From Luteimonas chenhongjianii (lineage in GTDB: Bacteria > Pseudomonadota > Gammaproteobacteria > Xanthomonadales > Xanthomonadaceae): 64,000 bases of DNA. The stretch lies in assembly GCF_002327105.1 (NCBI RefSeq), contig NZ_CP023406.1, positions 3,038,001-3,102,000 on the forward strand. Reading direction: 5' to 3'. A model generated the notes under the pieces. It made no database searches. It saw only the letters and a list, made by a program, of their open reading frames with translations, and had not been told where the DNA came from. A program made the translations under genes and the position numbers. Positions 55,670 through 63,650 of the stretch are shown here, piece by piece. The number at the start of each line of letters is the position of its first letter. Position 1 is the stretch's first letter.

Positions 55670-58159
55670 TCACGCATCGGACGTGCGGGACGACGCGGGA
55701 TCCTGCTGGCGGCCGGCCCGGGTACCGGAAGCCCCCTCGGGGGCACGCCCGGTGCCTTTGCGCTGCGCATAGAAGTCCGGCAACCAGCCGTCCGGGGTGA
55801 GCTCGGCCGGGTCGACGCCGAGGGTCCTGGCGCGCTCGGCTACAAGGCGGTGCATCAACTCGATGTTGTCGGTACTGGCGGAGATGACCGCCAGCGCATC
55901 GTCCATGCCGCGTAGATTCAGCTGGCAGACCGTAGAGGCATGGCCCTGCTTGACGAGGAAACAGCGTGATCGCTCGTCGAGCGACCGGACGACCTCGAAT
56001 TCCGCGTCGGTCAACTTCAGGCCGTCCACGTAGTCCGTCCGGGCTGCATTCGGATTGGGCAACAGGATCAGCGTCGCGGTCTGTTCCACGAGCGCCGCGG
56101 AGATATCGCTCGACAGGGCGTCCTCTGGGCTCTGGGTCGCGAAGATCCCGAGGCCATTCTGCTTGCGGATCGTCTTCTGCTTGTTCTTGGCGAATTCCTT
56201 CAGCGCGCCTCCGCCGTCGAGGATCTTCCAGAACTCGTCCATGACATAGATCAGTGGGCGTCCGTCGATCAGGGCTTCCAGCCGATGCAGCAGGTAAGCC
56301 ATCACCGGCACCCGCACCTCGGCGTTGTCGATGACATCCGTGTAATCGAATCCGATGATGCTGGCACGGTGCATGTCGATGACATCGACAGGATTGTCGA
56401 AGACCCAGCCGAGCGCATTGCCGGCCGTCCACTTGCGCAGCCTGGCATAAAGCCCGTCGTCGCCCATATTGGGCAGGCTCTTGTGGAAATTTCCCATCGA
56501 CCGCAACGGAAGTGGCATGTCGAGCAGGCTTTCCACCGCACGGTGGATGTCTTCGTCCTCGCGTGCGGTGTAGTGCTGCTTGCCCGCGAGCGTCCTTAGC
56601 AGCCCTGCGAGGAACTGCGCGTTTGCATCATTGCGTTCGCACTGGAACGGATTGAAGCCTGTGGGCGCGCCGTTTTCCAGCGCGAGGTAGGCGCCACCGC
56701 AGGCGCGGACGAAGATCTCGGCGCCCCGGTCCTTGTCGAAGAAGAAGATTGTCGGCACCGGATCGAACTTCTGCGCCTGGCTCAGCAGAAAGTTGATCAG
56801 CGCCGTCTTCCCGGTGCCGGACTTGCCAATCACCATGGTATTGCCGATGGCTTTCTCCCCGACCGAGTCCTCGGCCGGGTGAGTGGCGTGGAAGTTGAAG
56901 TGGTAGGGCTGGCCGTTCGTGGTCTGCAGGGTGGTAACCGCATCGCCCCATGGATTCCGGTCCGGCTTGCCTGTCGCAAAATTATGCAGCGGCGAAAGCC
57001 CGAGGAAATTCAGCGAGCTGACATTGGCCAGCCGGGTCCGGAACTTCCAGTTGGCTGGCAACTGCGAATAGAACGAAGCGCTGACGGCCAGATCCTCCTT
57101 GACCGAGACGAAGCCGGCATTCGAAAGCTCGGCCCGGGCACTCGCGATCTGCTGGGACAGCGTCGCCTGGTCGGGGGCATACAGCGCCATGATGAAGTGA
57201 TACTCGCCGAGCACGAAGTTGCCCGATGCAATCTCGTCCATCGCCTGGTCGAGCTCCACGATCTGGCTGACCGCCTTGTCCCCCGACGAGATCATCATGC
57301 CCTTGGTCCGGTCGAGCACCTTGAGGGCGTCCTGCCGGCCCATCGGACTGAAGGAATGCGTGATCACGTACTCGAAGTCGAGATATTTCAGGGCATTGAG
57401 AATTCCCGGATAGGTCGCATCGGTGTATTCCTTGATATTGAGGATCGCGCCGAACTGGTGCCCGCCACCGGGGACACCGATGACGAAATCGCCGGTCCGG
57501 GCTGAGAAGGTGTGCCGGCTGACCGCGAGGTAGTCACACACTGGCGCGCGCAGGACCGGCACAGGCTCGTCGATCCGGTTCAACAGATAGGCGAGCAACT
57601 CCAGCGCCTCGGAGAACACCACGCCATTGGCACCCTCGTACATGCCCAGCCGACGCGGTGCGTAATCCTTCAGTACTGCCTCCACGTTATTCGCAAGTTC
57701 GGCAAGCGCGGAGACGCACCGCTCCTGCGTGGCCTGGAGACGCTTGAGATCCGCGGACTTCTCGGCGAACGACTTGCCGGTGACGATTGGCCGGTAGATC
57801 AGTGTCAGATACAGCTCGTTCTGCATGATCTTCTGCCCCGACAGCGCGGCGAAGTACCCGTCCGACAGGGTCTGGTTGAAAGCCTGTGCGAAGCGGGCGG
57901 TCGTAGCGATGCGACCTCGCCTGCGCACGTCGTGCACCCAGAACGCGACGTTGACGAAGTCGGGCGCACGCAGCGTCTGCAGCATGCGGTTGAAGGTGCC
58001 GTGCCTGTGCTCGAGCTCCCAGGCTTCGCGGCCCACGAAGGGCAGACCAGAGAGGCGCCAGATCAGCAGATAGTCCCCGCCGGTGGTCTTCACCGCATGC
58101 GGCGACACGTGCGCTGAATAGGGCACGAATTCGGAGATTGCGGTCGCGGGCGCACGCAT
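55670..58159 (-). CDS. virB4: VirB4, T4SS ATPase
   Basis: An 829-residue ATPase that energises pilus assembly and secretion. The N-terminal half is a VirB4/CagE-type domain. The nucleotide site has Walker A GKSGTGKT near residues 445-452 and Walker B LIYVMDEFWK near 638, and the TQSPEDAL motif follows. The C-terminus is a polar extension (GTRAGRQQDP). Start ATG 58159 lies 3 bp from the virB3 stop. It belongs to the series virB7-8-9-10-11-1-2-3-4-5-6 on the minus strand. Complete and of normal size. Confidence 0.95.
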   Translation of the reverse strand: MRAPATAISEFVPYSAHVSPHAVKTTGGDYLLIWRLSGLPFVGREAWELEHRHGTFNRMLQTLRAPDFVNVAFWVHDVRRRGRIATTARFAQAFNQTLSDGYFAALSGQKIMQNELYLTLIYRPIVTGKSFAEKSADLKRLQATQERCVSALAELANNVEAVLKDYAPRRLGMYEGANGVVFSEALELLAYLLNRIDEPVPVLRAPVCDYLAVSRHTFSARTGDFVIGVPGGGHQFGAILNIKEYTDATYPGILNALKYLDFEYVITHSFSPMGRQDALKVLDRTKGMMISSGDKAVSQIVELDQAMDEIASGNFVLGEYHFIMALYAPDQATLSQQIASARAELSNAGFVSVKEDLAVSASFYSQLPANWKFRTRLANVSSLNFLGLSPLHNFATGKPDRNPWGDAVTTLQTTNGQPYHFNFHATHPAEDSVGEKAIGNTMVIGKSGTGKTALINFLLSQAQKFDPVPTIFFFDKDRGAEIFVRACGGAYLALENGAPTGFNPFQCERNDANAQFLAGLLRTLAGKQHYTAREDEDIHRAVESLLDMPLPLRSMGNFHKSLPNMGDDGLYARLRKWTAGNALGWVFDNPVDVIDMHRASIIGFDYTDVIDNAEVRVPVMAYLLHRLEALIDGRPLIYVMDEFWKILDGGGALKEFAKNKQKTIRKQNGLGIFATQSPEDALSSDISAALVEQTATLILLPNPNAARTDYVDGLKLTDAEFEVVRSLDERSRCFLVKQGHASTVCQLNLRGMDDALAVISASTDNIELMHRLVAERARTLGVDPAELTPDGWLPDFYAQRKGTGRAPEGASGTRAGRQQDPASSRTSDA

Positions 58160-58162
58160 GGC

Positions 58163-58480
58163 TCAGGGCTCTCCATCCAGATCCGAAGGCAGGGGACGAC
58201 AGGCCAGTGGAGTGAAGACCCAGGCGCCGTCATGCGAGCGGCCGGCGCGCGCCTTGAGCCAGAAACGCCAGCGCAACCCCAGCAGGCGGAAGATCATCTC
58301 GTCGCGGCGGGCCATCTGGCGCATGACCATGACCACGAATGGCAGCAGCGCCAGAAAGAACATGTCGATATAGAACGTCAGCAGCAGGCACGCGCCGGCA
58401 CCGATGGCGAACGGCACATAAGGCACGCCCATGAACATCGGTGGGCGCGTGCAGCCGCGAAAGAGCACGTTCCTACGCAT
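58163..58480 (-). CDS. virB3: VirB3, T4SS inner-membrane protein
   Basis: A 105-residue protein with the VirB3 start pattern (LFRGCTRPPMFMGVPYVPF) and two hydrophobic segments (about residues 23-37 and 38-55). It then has a basic region (RQMARRDEMIFRLLGLRWRFWLKARAG). VirB3 works with VirB4 at the inner membrane. The start overlaps the virB2 stop by 8 bp, and its stop is 3 bp from virB4, so the three are translationally linked. Length and order are standard. Confidence 0.92.
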   Translation of the reverse strand: MRRNVLFRGCTRPPMFMGVPYVPFAIGAGACLLLTFYIDMFFLALLPFVVMVMRQMARRDEMIFRLLGLRWRFWLKARAGRSHDGAWVFTPLACRPLPSDLDGEP

Positions 58481-58850
58481 GGACGGGCAGAAGATCGAGC
58501 ATGAGCATCGCAGCCGAAGTAACGTCCGACGGCAACAGCATCTTTGCGATCTGCGCCGCGGCGCCGATCAGGAAACCGCCAATCAGTACGGGTGCGACAT
58601 CACCGATCCGCTTGTGATTGAACGCGATCTGATATCCGGCAAAGATGATCGCGATTGTCACGACCGCAATCGATGCAACGTTCAGCAGGGCGTTGATGTT
58701 GCCGAAGAACGTCTGCACGCGCGAGGTTGCCCCCGCGACATCCTGCGCCCACCCGAGCGACGGCAGGAACGCGACCGCGATTGCCGCGGCGAAAGCACGA
58801 ACCCTCCGGCGCTGCAGATCAGTGGATTGGATCGATTTGATGGATTGCAT
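58473..58850 (-). CDS. virB2: VirB2, T4SS pilin
   Basis: A 125-residue pilus subunit. A charged N-terminus (about 20 residues) and a signal segment (AFAAAIAVAFLPSLGWAQ, cleavage near 35) precede a mature pilin with two hydrophobic helices (INALLNVASIAVVTIAIIFAGYQIAF and APVLIGGFLIGAAAQIAKML). This helix-loop-helix layout with the basic NHKRIG loop is typical of VirB2. ATG 58850 has GAGGGG upstream. Overlaps virB3 by 8 bp. In X-type systems the pilus contributes to contact with the target cell. Confidence 0.93.
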   Translation of the reverse strand: MQSIKSIQSTDLQRRRVRAFAAAIAVAFLPSLGWAQDVAGATSRVQTFFGNINALLNVASIAVVTIAIIFAGYQIAFNHKRIGDVAPVLIGGFLIGAAAQIAKMLLPSDVTSAAMLMLDLLPVHA

Positions 58851-58915
58851 CGTGTATCCCCTCTGGTTGCGGATCGAAGAGCGGCGATGCCCGGCCTGGG
58901 CTGGGCACCGAGTGG

Positions 58916-59683
58916 TCAGAACACGAACGCACCGTCCCGCGACGGCGTGGACACCGCGGTTCCGGCGGCCGCGGTGGGTGGCGACGTGGTGGCGCTGGCC
59001 TGTACGGTGACGGGACCATCGCCGGCGTCGCCGCGCTGGACAGCGGTTGCCCGCATGGGCGCGGAGGCCGCAGCGGGTTCGCCGACCGGCAGCGCTTCGT
59101 TGGGCAAACGCATTTCCGGAGCACTCGACTGACCCTTGGACTGCGCCTCCTGCACGCGGCGCGCCAGTCGCGAAGCCAGCGCCGGCGACTCTTTGGACGC
59201 GCTTCGAGTGACCGTTCCCGACACCACGGGAATCGCCGGCGATTGCGTGCCTGCCCGCCACGACGCCAGCACTTTCTGCACGTAGCCATGCTCGAAGCCG
59301 GTCACGAAATTCCCCGAGTAATAGCAACTCAGGGCCTTGCCCCAGTCGCCTCCGGCCCGTGCATGGCATTCAGCGAGGATCTTTGCGCCCGCGCGCAGAT
59401 TCGGGCAGGTTTCGAATGCCTTCTCGTGGCTGTCGAGGCCATGGCGCGCGAGGTTGTGGCGATTGACCTGTGCCAGTCCCACCGAGAAGTTGTAGCCCTC
59501 GCGTTCGAGCATCCGGGTGGTGGACACAGCTTCGGCCAGCGTCCTCGGTTGACGTGCCAGGCGGCCACCGACGACACCGATCGCGAACGGGGTGTACGAC
59601 GACTCCACCCCGACCACGTGGCGCATGACCTCTGCGGGCACCGCCAGGTCCGTGCACCCCATCAGCTCCATGCCAGGCAACAT
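58916..59683 (-). CDS. virB1: VirB1, T4SS lytic transglycosylase
   Basis: A 255-residue peptidoglycan hydrolase that opens the wall for the secretion machine. The SLT domain fills the first 150 residues: catalytic Glu in VVGVESSYTPFAIGVV, GLAQVNRHNLARHG, and LSCYYSGNFVTGFEHGYVQKV. The last 100 residues are a low-complexity Ser/Thr/Ala/Pro tail. No signal peptide or membrane segment is visible at the ATG 59683 start (AGGAGG upstream), which is odd for a periplasmic enzyme; the related Xanthomonas protein, as I recall it, also starts this way. Separated from virB11 by 91 bp, the largest gap in the operon. Confidence 0.9.
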   Translation of the reverse strand: MLPGMELMGCTDLAVPAEVMRHVVGVESSYTPFAIGVVGGRLARQPRTLAEAVSTTRMLEREGYNFSVGLAQVNRHNLARHGLDSHEKAFETCPNLRAGAKILAECHARAGGDWGKALSCYYSGNFVTGFEHGYVQKVLASWRAGTQSPAIPVVSGTVTRSASKESPALASRLARRVQEAQSKGQSSAPEMRLPNEALPVGEPAAASAPMRATAVQRGDAGDGPVTVQASATTSPPTAAAGTAVSTPSRDGAFVF

Positions 59684-59774
59684 CAGCGCATTCCTCCTGC
59701 GCCGAGGGCGCAGCCACCCGCACTGTCGCCGAGCGCCTCGGCACGGAATTGGACAGACGTATGCGCAAGGTGGT

Positions 59775-60812
59775 TCATGCGGCGAGCGCCCGCTCCGGGT
59801 CGAAGTCGATCCCGGTGATGTAGCGACGACCGGCATGCGCCTTGATGTGCACCACGACCTCGATCGTCATCCGCAGCAGGCGCTTGATGACATCGAACTC
59901 CAGCCCCGCCCCCTCGGACGAGGCCTTGACCATCAGCGCGAGCTGGTCCCAGGTCTGCGCGGTGCTGCCCGCGTGGCAGCTGGTGATCGAACCCGGATGG
60001 CCTGACGCGCAGTTGCGGATGAAGTAGAAGGATTCGTCGCCGCGCAGCTCGGCGAGGATGATCCGGTCGGGCTTCATGCGTAGACAGGCCTCCATGCAGC
60101 TCTTGGCAGTGACGTTGCCGGTGCTTTGCCCGCCCTTGGAGTACAGCAGGTGCACCACATTGGGCTGGCGCAGGAACAGCTCGCGTGCATCCTCGATGGT
60201 GACCAGCCGCTCCTGGTCGGAGATGTGGTCGACGAGGGATTTCATGAAGGTCGTCTTGCCGCTGCCGGTCGCGCCGGCCACGACGATGTTCTTGCGATAA
60301 CGCACCGCCATACGGAAGAACTGGGCGTAATCGCGCGCGCGGCGCAGTTCGAGCAGCTCGAGATCCTGCTCGCCGATACCGCCGGCCTGTTCCGGAATCT
60401 GGGCGAAAAAGCCCTCACGCTCGTACTCGTCCAGACTCCTGCCCACCCGCGACGGCAGCCGGATGGTGATCGACACGCGTCCCGCGTCGCACGCGGGCGG
60501 AATCACGAACTGGGCACGTTGCCCTGTCGGGAAGGTCAGCGACACCATTGGATCGGCATCCGTGATGCGCTGCCCCGTGTTGCTCTCATTGACGATCGAA
60601 GTGCAGAACTGGCGCGCGCGCTCGAACGTGAGCGAAGGCACCTCGTCGCGGCGCCAGCCTTCGCGGGTCTCCAGATAGAGTTCGCCAGGCCGGTTGATGC
60701 AGATTTCGGTGACATCCAGCGACTGGATGTGATCGCCGATGCCGAGCACCGCGTACTGGTATTCGAGGAACCGGTTGGACAAGGCGGTCGCGGTGGCTGC
60801 AGGAATGTCCAT
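59775..60812 (-). CDS. virB11: VirB11, T4SS traffic ATPase
   Basis: A 345-residue hexameric ATPase at the cytoplasmic base of the secretion system. The N-domain (about 1-140) precedes the ATPase: Walker A GATGSGKTTF near residues 177-186, Walker B RIILAELRGDESF with the Asp/Glu box (VTIEDARELF), and a His box (GHPGSITSCHAGS). ATG 60812 is chosen over TTG 60824, which is only 12 bases upstream and overlaps the virB10 stop. The spacing to virB10 is 8 bp. Confidence 0.95.
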   Translation of the reverse strand: MDIPAATATALSNRFLEYQYAVLGIGDHIQSLDVTEICINRPGELYLETREGWRRDEVPSLTFERARQFCTSIVNESNTGQRITDADPMVSLTFPTGQRAQFVIPPACDAGRVSITIRLPSRVGRSLDEYEREGFFAQIPEQAGGIGEQDLELLELRRARDYAQFFRMAVRYRKNIVVAGATGSGKTTFMKSLVDHISDQERLVTIEDARELFLRQPNVVHLLYSKGGQSTGNVTAKSCMEACLRMKPDRIILAELRGDESFYFIRNCASGHPGSITSCHAGSTAQTWDQLALMVKASSEGAGLEFDVIKRLLRMTIEVVVHIKAHAGRRYITGIDFDPERALAA

Positions 60813-60820
60813 GCCAGGCC

Positions 60821-62020
60821 TCAATGCACGACCGCGGAGAAGTCGACGTCACGCGCGACGTACACGTTGACCACCGTCCCCTGGTTGATCGTCACCGTCG
60901 GCGGCTGGGCCATGTTGCGCTCGAGCGCCGTCTGGGCCAGGCGCTCCAGCGTGCGCGCCGTGTTGCTTTCGAACGGGCTCTGCACGACGAAGCCGTTGCC
61001 GAAGGTCGTCTGCTCCGGTCCGTACTCGGCCCCTGCGTACTTGAAGGCGTCACTGAGCATGCTGATGAGCAGCGCCGAGGTGATCCGCTGCCCCCAGTGC
61101 GCGGTGTAATGACCGGGATTGCCGGCGGCGCCGAGGTTGTCGACGCCGGGGCTGCGCATGCTGACATCCAGCCCGGTGGGCGTGGTGATGCGGTCCCAGA
61201 CGATTGCCGCGCGATCGCCGATCACGCTGTCGGAGTTGTAGAAGCCCATGACCCGCGAGCCACGCGGCAGCAACAGACGCCGTCCGTTCACCGAGTAGAC
61301 CGGCTCCGTCACGACGCAGGAGGTGTAACCCGGGAAATCGCTGATGACACGAGACTGCAGCACGCAGCGGATATAGGTGCCCCGAAGCAGCAGCGTGTCG
61401 GGGCTGTAGAGCACACGCGCGCTGGTGGGTCCATCAGCGGGCGCCTGCATCACGGAGGACGAGGTTGGTTCGCTCCCGTATCCGGGGCCGCCCATGGGGC
61501 CTGCCGCCGCCATGGCCGTCAAGCCGCCCGGGTCCGGACCGGTCTCCACGTCCTGCATGCGGCGCTCCAGCAGTGATGGGACCGGCGCGCTGGAATACGC
61601 GCCGATTCCGGACAGCGACTCCGACATGCGGCGATCCGAAGCAGGCGCGGTGTCCTCGATCACCGGTAGCGGAGGAAGCGCAGGCACTGGCATCTCCTCG
61701 CGCGCGACGGGAAGCTCCGGCAGGTCGCGGGGGGCTGCGGGAATGACCACCTGCTCGACCGGTCCGGCACCCGGACGATCGGCCTCCTCGCCCGCCCCAC
61801 CACCCGAGAACGCCCAGAACGCCAGTGCGCCGAGCAGGACCACGATTCCGGCGAGGAACAGCAAGGCACGCCGATTGAGGCGCTGCACCTCGGCCGACTC
61901 CAGCACCGGAGCCCCGGCATCGAGATCCACGTCGCCGCGGCCGGCCCGTGCCTCATAGGGATTTGCGGCCCGGTTCGCAGGCTGCGACGGGTGGCCGCCG
62001 CCGGAAGCGTGGCCGCTCAC
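60821..62020 (-). CDS. virB10: VirB10, T4SS core scaffold protein (GTG start)
   Basis: A 399-residue protein spanning from inner to outer membrane, forming the inner ring of the core complex. A cytoplasmic N-terminus, one membrane segment (LLFLAGIVVLLGALAFWAF, about residues 53-71) and a long proline-rich linker (VPALPPLPV) are followed by the VirB10/TrbI domain (about 195-399), with LLLRGTYIRCVLQSRVISDFPG and SVNGRRLLLPRGSRVMGFY. The start is GTG 62020, overlapping the virB9 stop as GTGA, so the two are coupled. Complete. Confidence 0.95.
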   Translation of the reverse strand: MSGHASGGGHPSQPANRAANPYEARAGRGDVDLDAGAPVLESAEVQRLNRRALLFLAGIVVLLGALAFWAFSGGGAGEEADRPGAGPVEQVVIPAAPRDLPELPVAREEMPVPALPPLPVIEDTAPASDRRMSESLSGIGAYSSAPVPSLLERRMQDVETGPDPGGLTAMAAAGPMGGPGYGSEPTSSSVMQAPADGPTSARVLYSPDTLLLRGTYIRCVLQSRVISDFPGYTSCVVTEPVYSVNGRRLLLPRGSRVMGFYNSDSVIGDRAAIVWDRITTPTGLDVSMRSPGVDNLGAAGNPGHYTAHWGQRITSALLISMLSDAFKYAGAEYGPEQTTFGNGFVVQSPFESNTARTLERLAQTALERNMAQPPTVTINQGTVVNVYVARDVDFSAVVH

Positions 62021-62784
62021 GGCCCGGCGCTCCTGCGCAGGCCGACCACGTACGCGCCATGCCGGACGACCAGGTAGGGGTAGGTTCCATGAACCACGAT
62101 CACGTCACCTTCGACAGTGGAGTTGACCACGAACTCCTCGCCGTCTTCGCTGTCCCTGGCGAACACTGCGGGAAAGTTTCCACTCGGAAAACGGGTGCGA
62201 TCCCCCATCCGGATATAGGTGAAACGGCGGTCGTCATAGACCGTCGTGGGCACGAGCCAATGGGGTGTGCGCCGGTGCTGGGTGTAGTCGTAGCCGAAGT
62301 GGTAATCGCGACTGGCGTGCACGCCGGTTTCGAGTTCACTCGACGCTTCGGGCGCGGCGCCACCTTCGGGCACGAACCGCGCGTCACTCGGATAACTGAA
62401 CCGGATCTTGTACTGCACACCGGCGGCGCGGGCCTGATCCAGCGAGCGCCAGTCGGTGGCGACCACCTTCATCTCGAAGATGTAGGCGTGCGCGGCGGTT
62501 CGGACCAGCAGATTGGTATCGACGTCGATATTCCGCGGCTTGACGTAGAAGACGTTGTCGCGCCGGCTGATGTCCCAGCCCCCGCTGAAACCACTGCTGT
62601 AGTCGAGGATCTGCTCGTGTGCGCTCAGTTCGATCTGGGTGGTGATGCCCAGACCGGTACGCACCTGATAGACCGCGTCGGGCTGATATCGGTACTCCTC
62701 CACCACCTGTGCCGTGGCGGACGAGGCCGCCAGCAGGCTCGATGCGACGAAGCACCAGGCGGGTGAGGATATCGGCAGCCTCAT
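62017..62784 (-). CDS. virB9: VirB9, T4SS core protein
   Basis: A 255-residue periplasmic core protein. Signal peptide (PAWCFVASSLLAASSATAQ, cleavage near 26). The mature part has the VirB9/TrbG pattern: VYQVRTGLGITTQIELSAHE, KPRNIDVDTNLLVRT and the C-terminal YDDRRFTYIRMGDRTRFP, LVVRHGAYVVGLRRSA. The C-terminal domain normally binds VirB7 and forms the outer ring. ATG 62784 overlaps the virB8 stop by 4 bp (ATGA). Confidence 0.94.
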   Translation of the reverse strand: MRLPISSPAWCFVASSLLAASSATAQVVEEYRYQPDAVYQVRTGLGITTQIELSAHEQILDYSSGFSGGWDISRRDNVFYVKPRNIDVDTNLLVRTAAHAYIFEMKVVATDWRSLDQARAAGVQYKIRFSYPSDARFVPEGGAAPEASSELETGVHASRDYHFGYDYTQHRRTPHWLVPTTVYDDRRFTYIRMGDRTRFPSGNFPAVFARDSEDGEEFVVNSTVEGDVIVVHGTYPYLVVRHGAYVVGLRRSAGP

Positions 62785-63641
62785 GGAACGTTTTCCATGA
62801 CGGGTGCGGAAGCCCCGAGCCCGGCGGCAGATTCTCCGGCAGGCCATTCCGGCGTCTCGTCGAGCGGCTGCGATGCGGTCGCGCGGGGGAGCGGGAACTC
62901 GCGCTCGGGCAGCGGCGATGCGGCGAAATCGTTGTCGACCCGGTAATTGGTGACCCGGAACCCCAGTGGATTGAGCAGCCGGTCTTCATCACTGAGACGC
63001 AGATCGGCGTTGTAGGTGAACTCCAGCGTGGCGATCCTCGCGTCGAGAGGCTCGACGCGGCCGTTGGATTTGTCGAAGAGACTGCGCTGGAAGCGGACCG
63101 TCGCCCCCGAGGGTCGCTGCCCTTCGCCGCTGCCGATCAGCACGATGCTCAGCACGCGGGCACGGAGCGAACGGCCACTGCCGTAAAGGCGGAACGGGCG
63201 TTCGGGATTGTGTTCGGCATGCAGCGCGATATATGCCGGCGCGACTGCGGGCCCCGCCATCGACAGGGTGGTGCGCCAGTTGCGCTGGCCGATGAGCCCG
63301 GAATCGTAGGATTCGCGCGCAAGCACGAACTGGGCGACGTTGCTCTTGTTGATCGCCTCTTCCATGGTCACGTCCCGATCGTTGAAGTTCCCGGCCAGCC
63401 GGGCCACGCTCGCCGTCCCGGTATAGGGATCAGCCATCACCAGGTAAGGAACGCGTTCCTTGAGCGGCAGGAACAACAGATAACCGCATGCCAACAGCAC
63501 GGACATCGCCACTGCGCTCCACGCCACGCGCCACGCCCGGCGCTCGCTCCTGCGCAACTGCTCGCTCAGCGTCAGCTCGAAGCTGACACCCTGTGCGACG
63601 GCGCGCTCGACTGCAGGCGATGCGGTTTGCTTGCCGGACAT
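62781..63641 (-). CDS. virB8: VirB8, T4SS inner-membrane assembly protein
   Basis: A 286-residue bitopic protein. Cytoplasmic N-terminus of about 35 residues, a membrane segment (AWSAVAMSVLLACGYLLFLPL, about 39-59) and an NTF2-like periplasmic domain with VPYLVMADPYTGTASVARL, NKSNVAQFVLARESYD and LEFTYNADLRLSDEDRLLNPLGF, as in VirB8. The C-terminal tail (after about 235) is proline/alanine-rich. It overlaps virB9 by 4 bp and lies 9 bp after virB7. Confidence 0.94.
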   Translation of the reverse strand: MSGKQTASPAVERAVAQGVSFELTLSEQLRRSERRAWRVAWSAVAMSVLLACGYLLFLPLKERVPYLVMADPYTGTASVARLAGNFNDRDVTMEEAINKSNVAQFVLARESYDSGLIGQRNWRTTLSMAGPAVAPAYIALHAEHNPERPFRLYGSGRSLRARVLSIVLIGSGEGQRPSGATVRFQRSLFDKSNGRVEPLDARIATLEFTYNADLRLSDEDRLLNPLGFRVTNYRVDNDFAASPLPEREFPLPRATASQPLDETPEWPAGESAAGLGASAPVMENVP

Positions 63642-63650
63642 GGCGCCCTC

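Noticed and set aside
60812..60824. TTG 60824 as the virB11 start
   Set aside because: ATG 60812 is only 12 bases downstream, gives a family-like N-terminus and avoids overlap with the virB10 stop.
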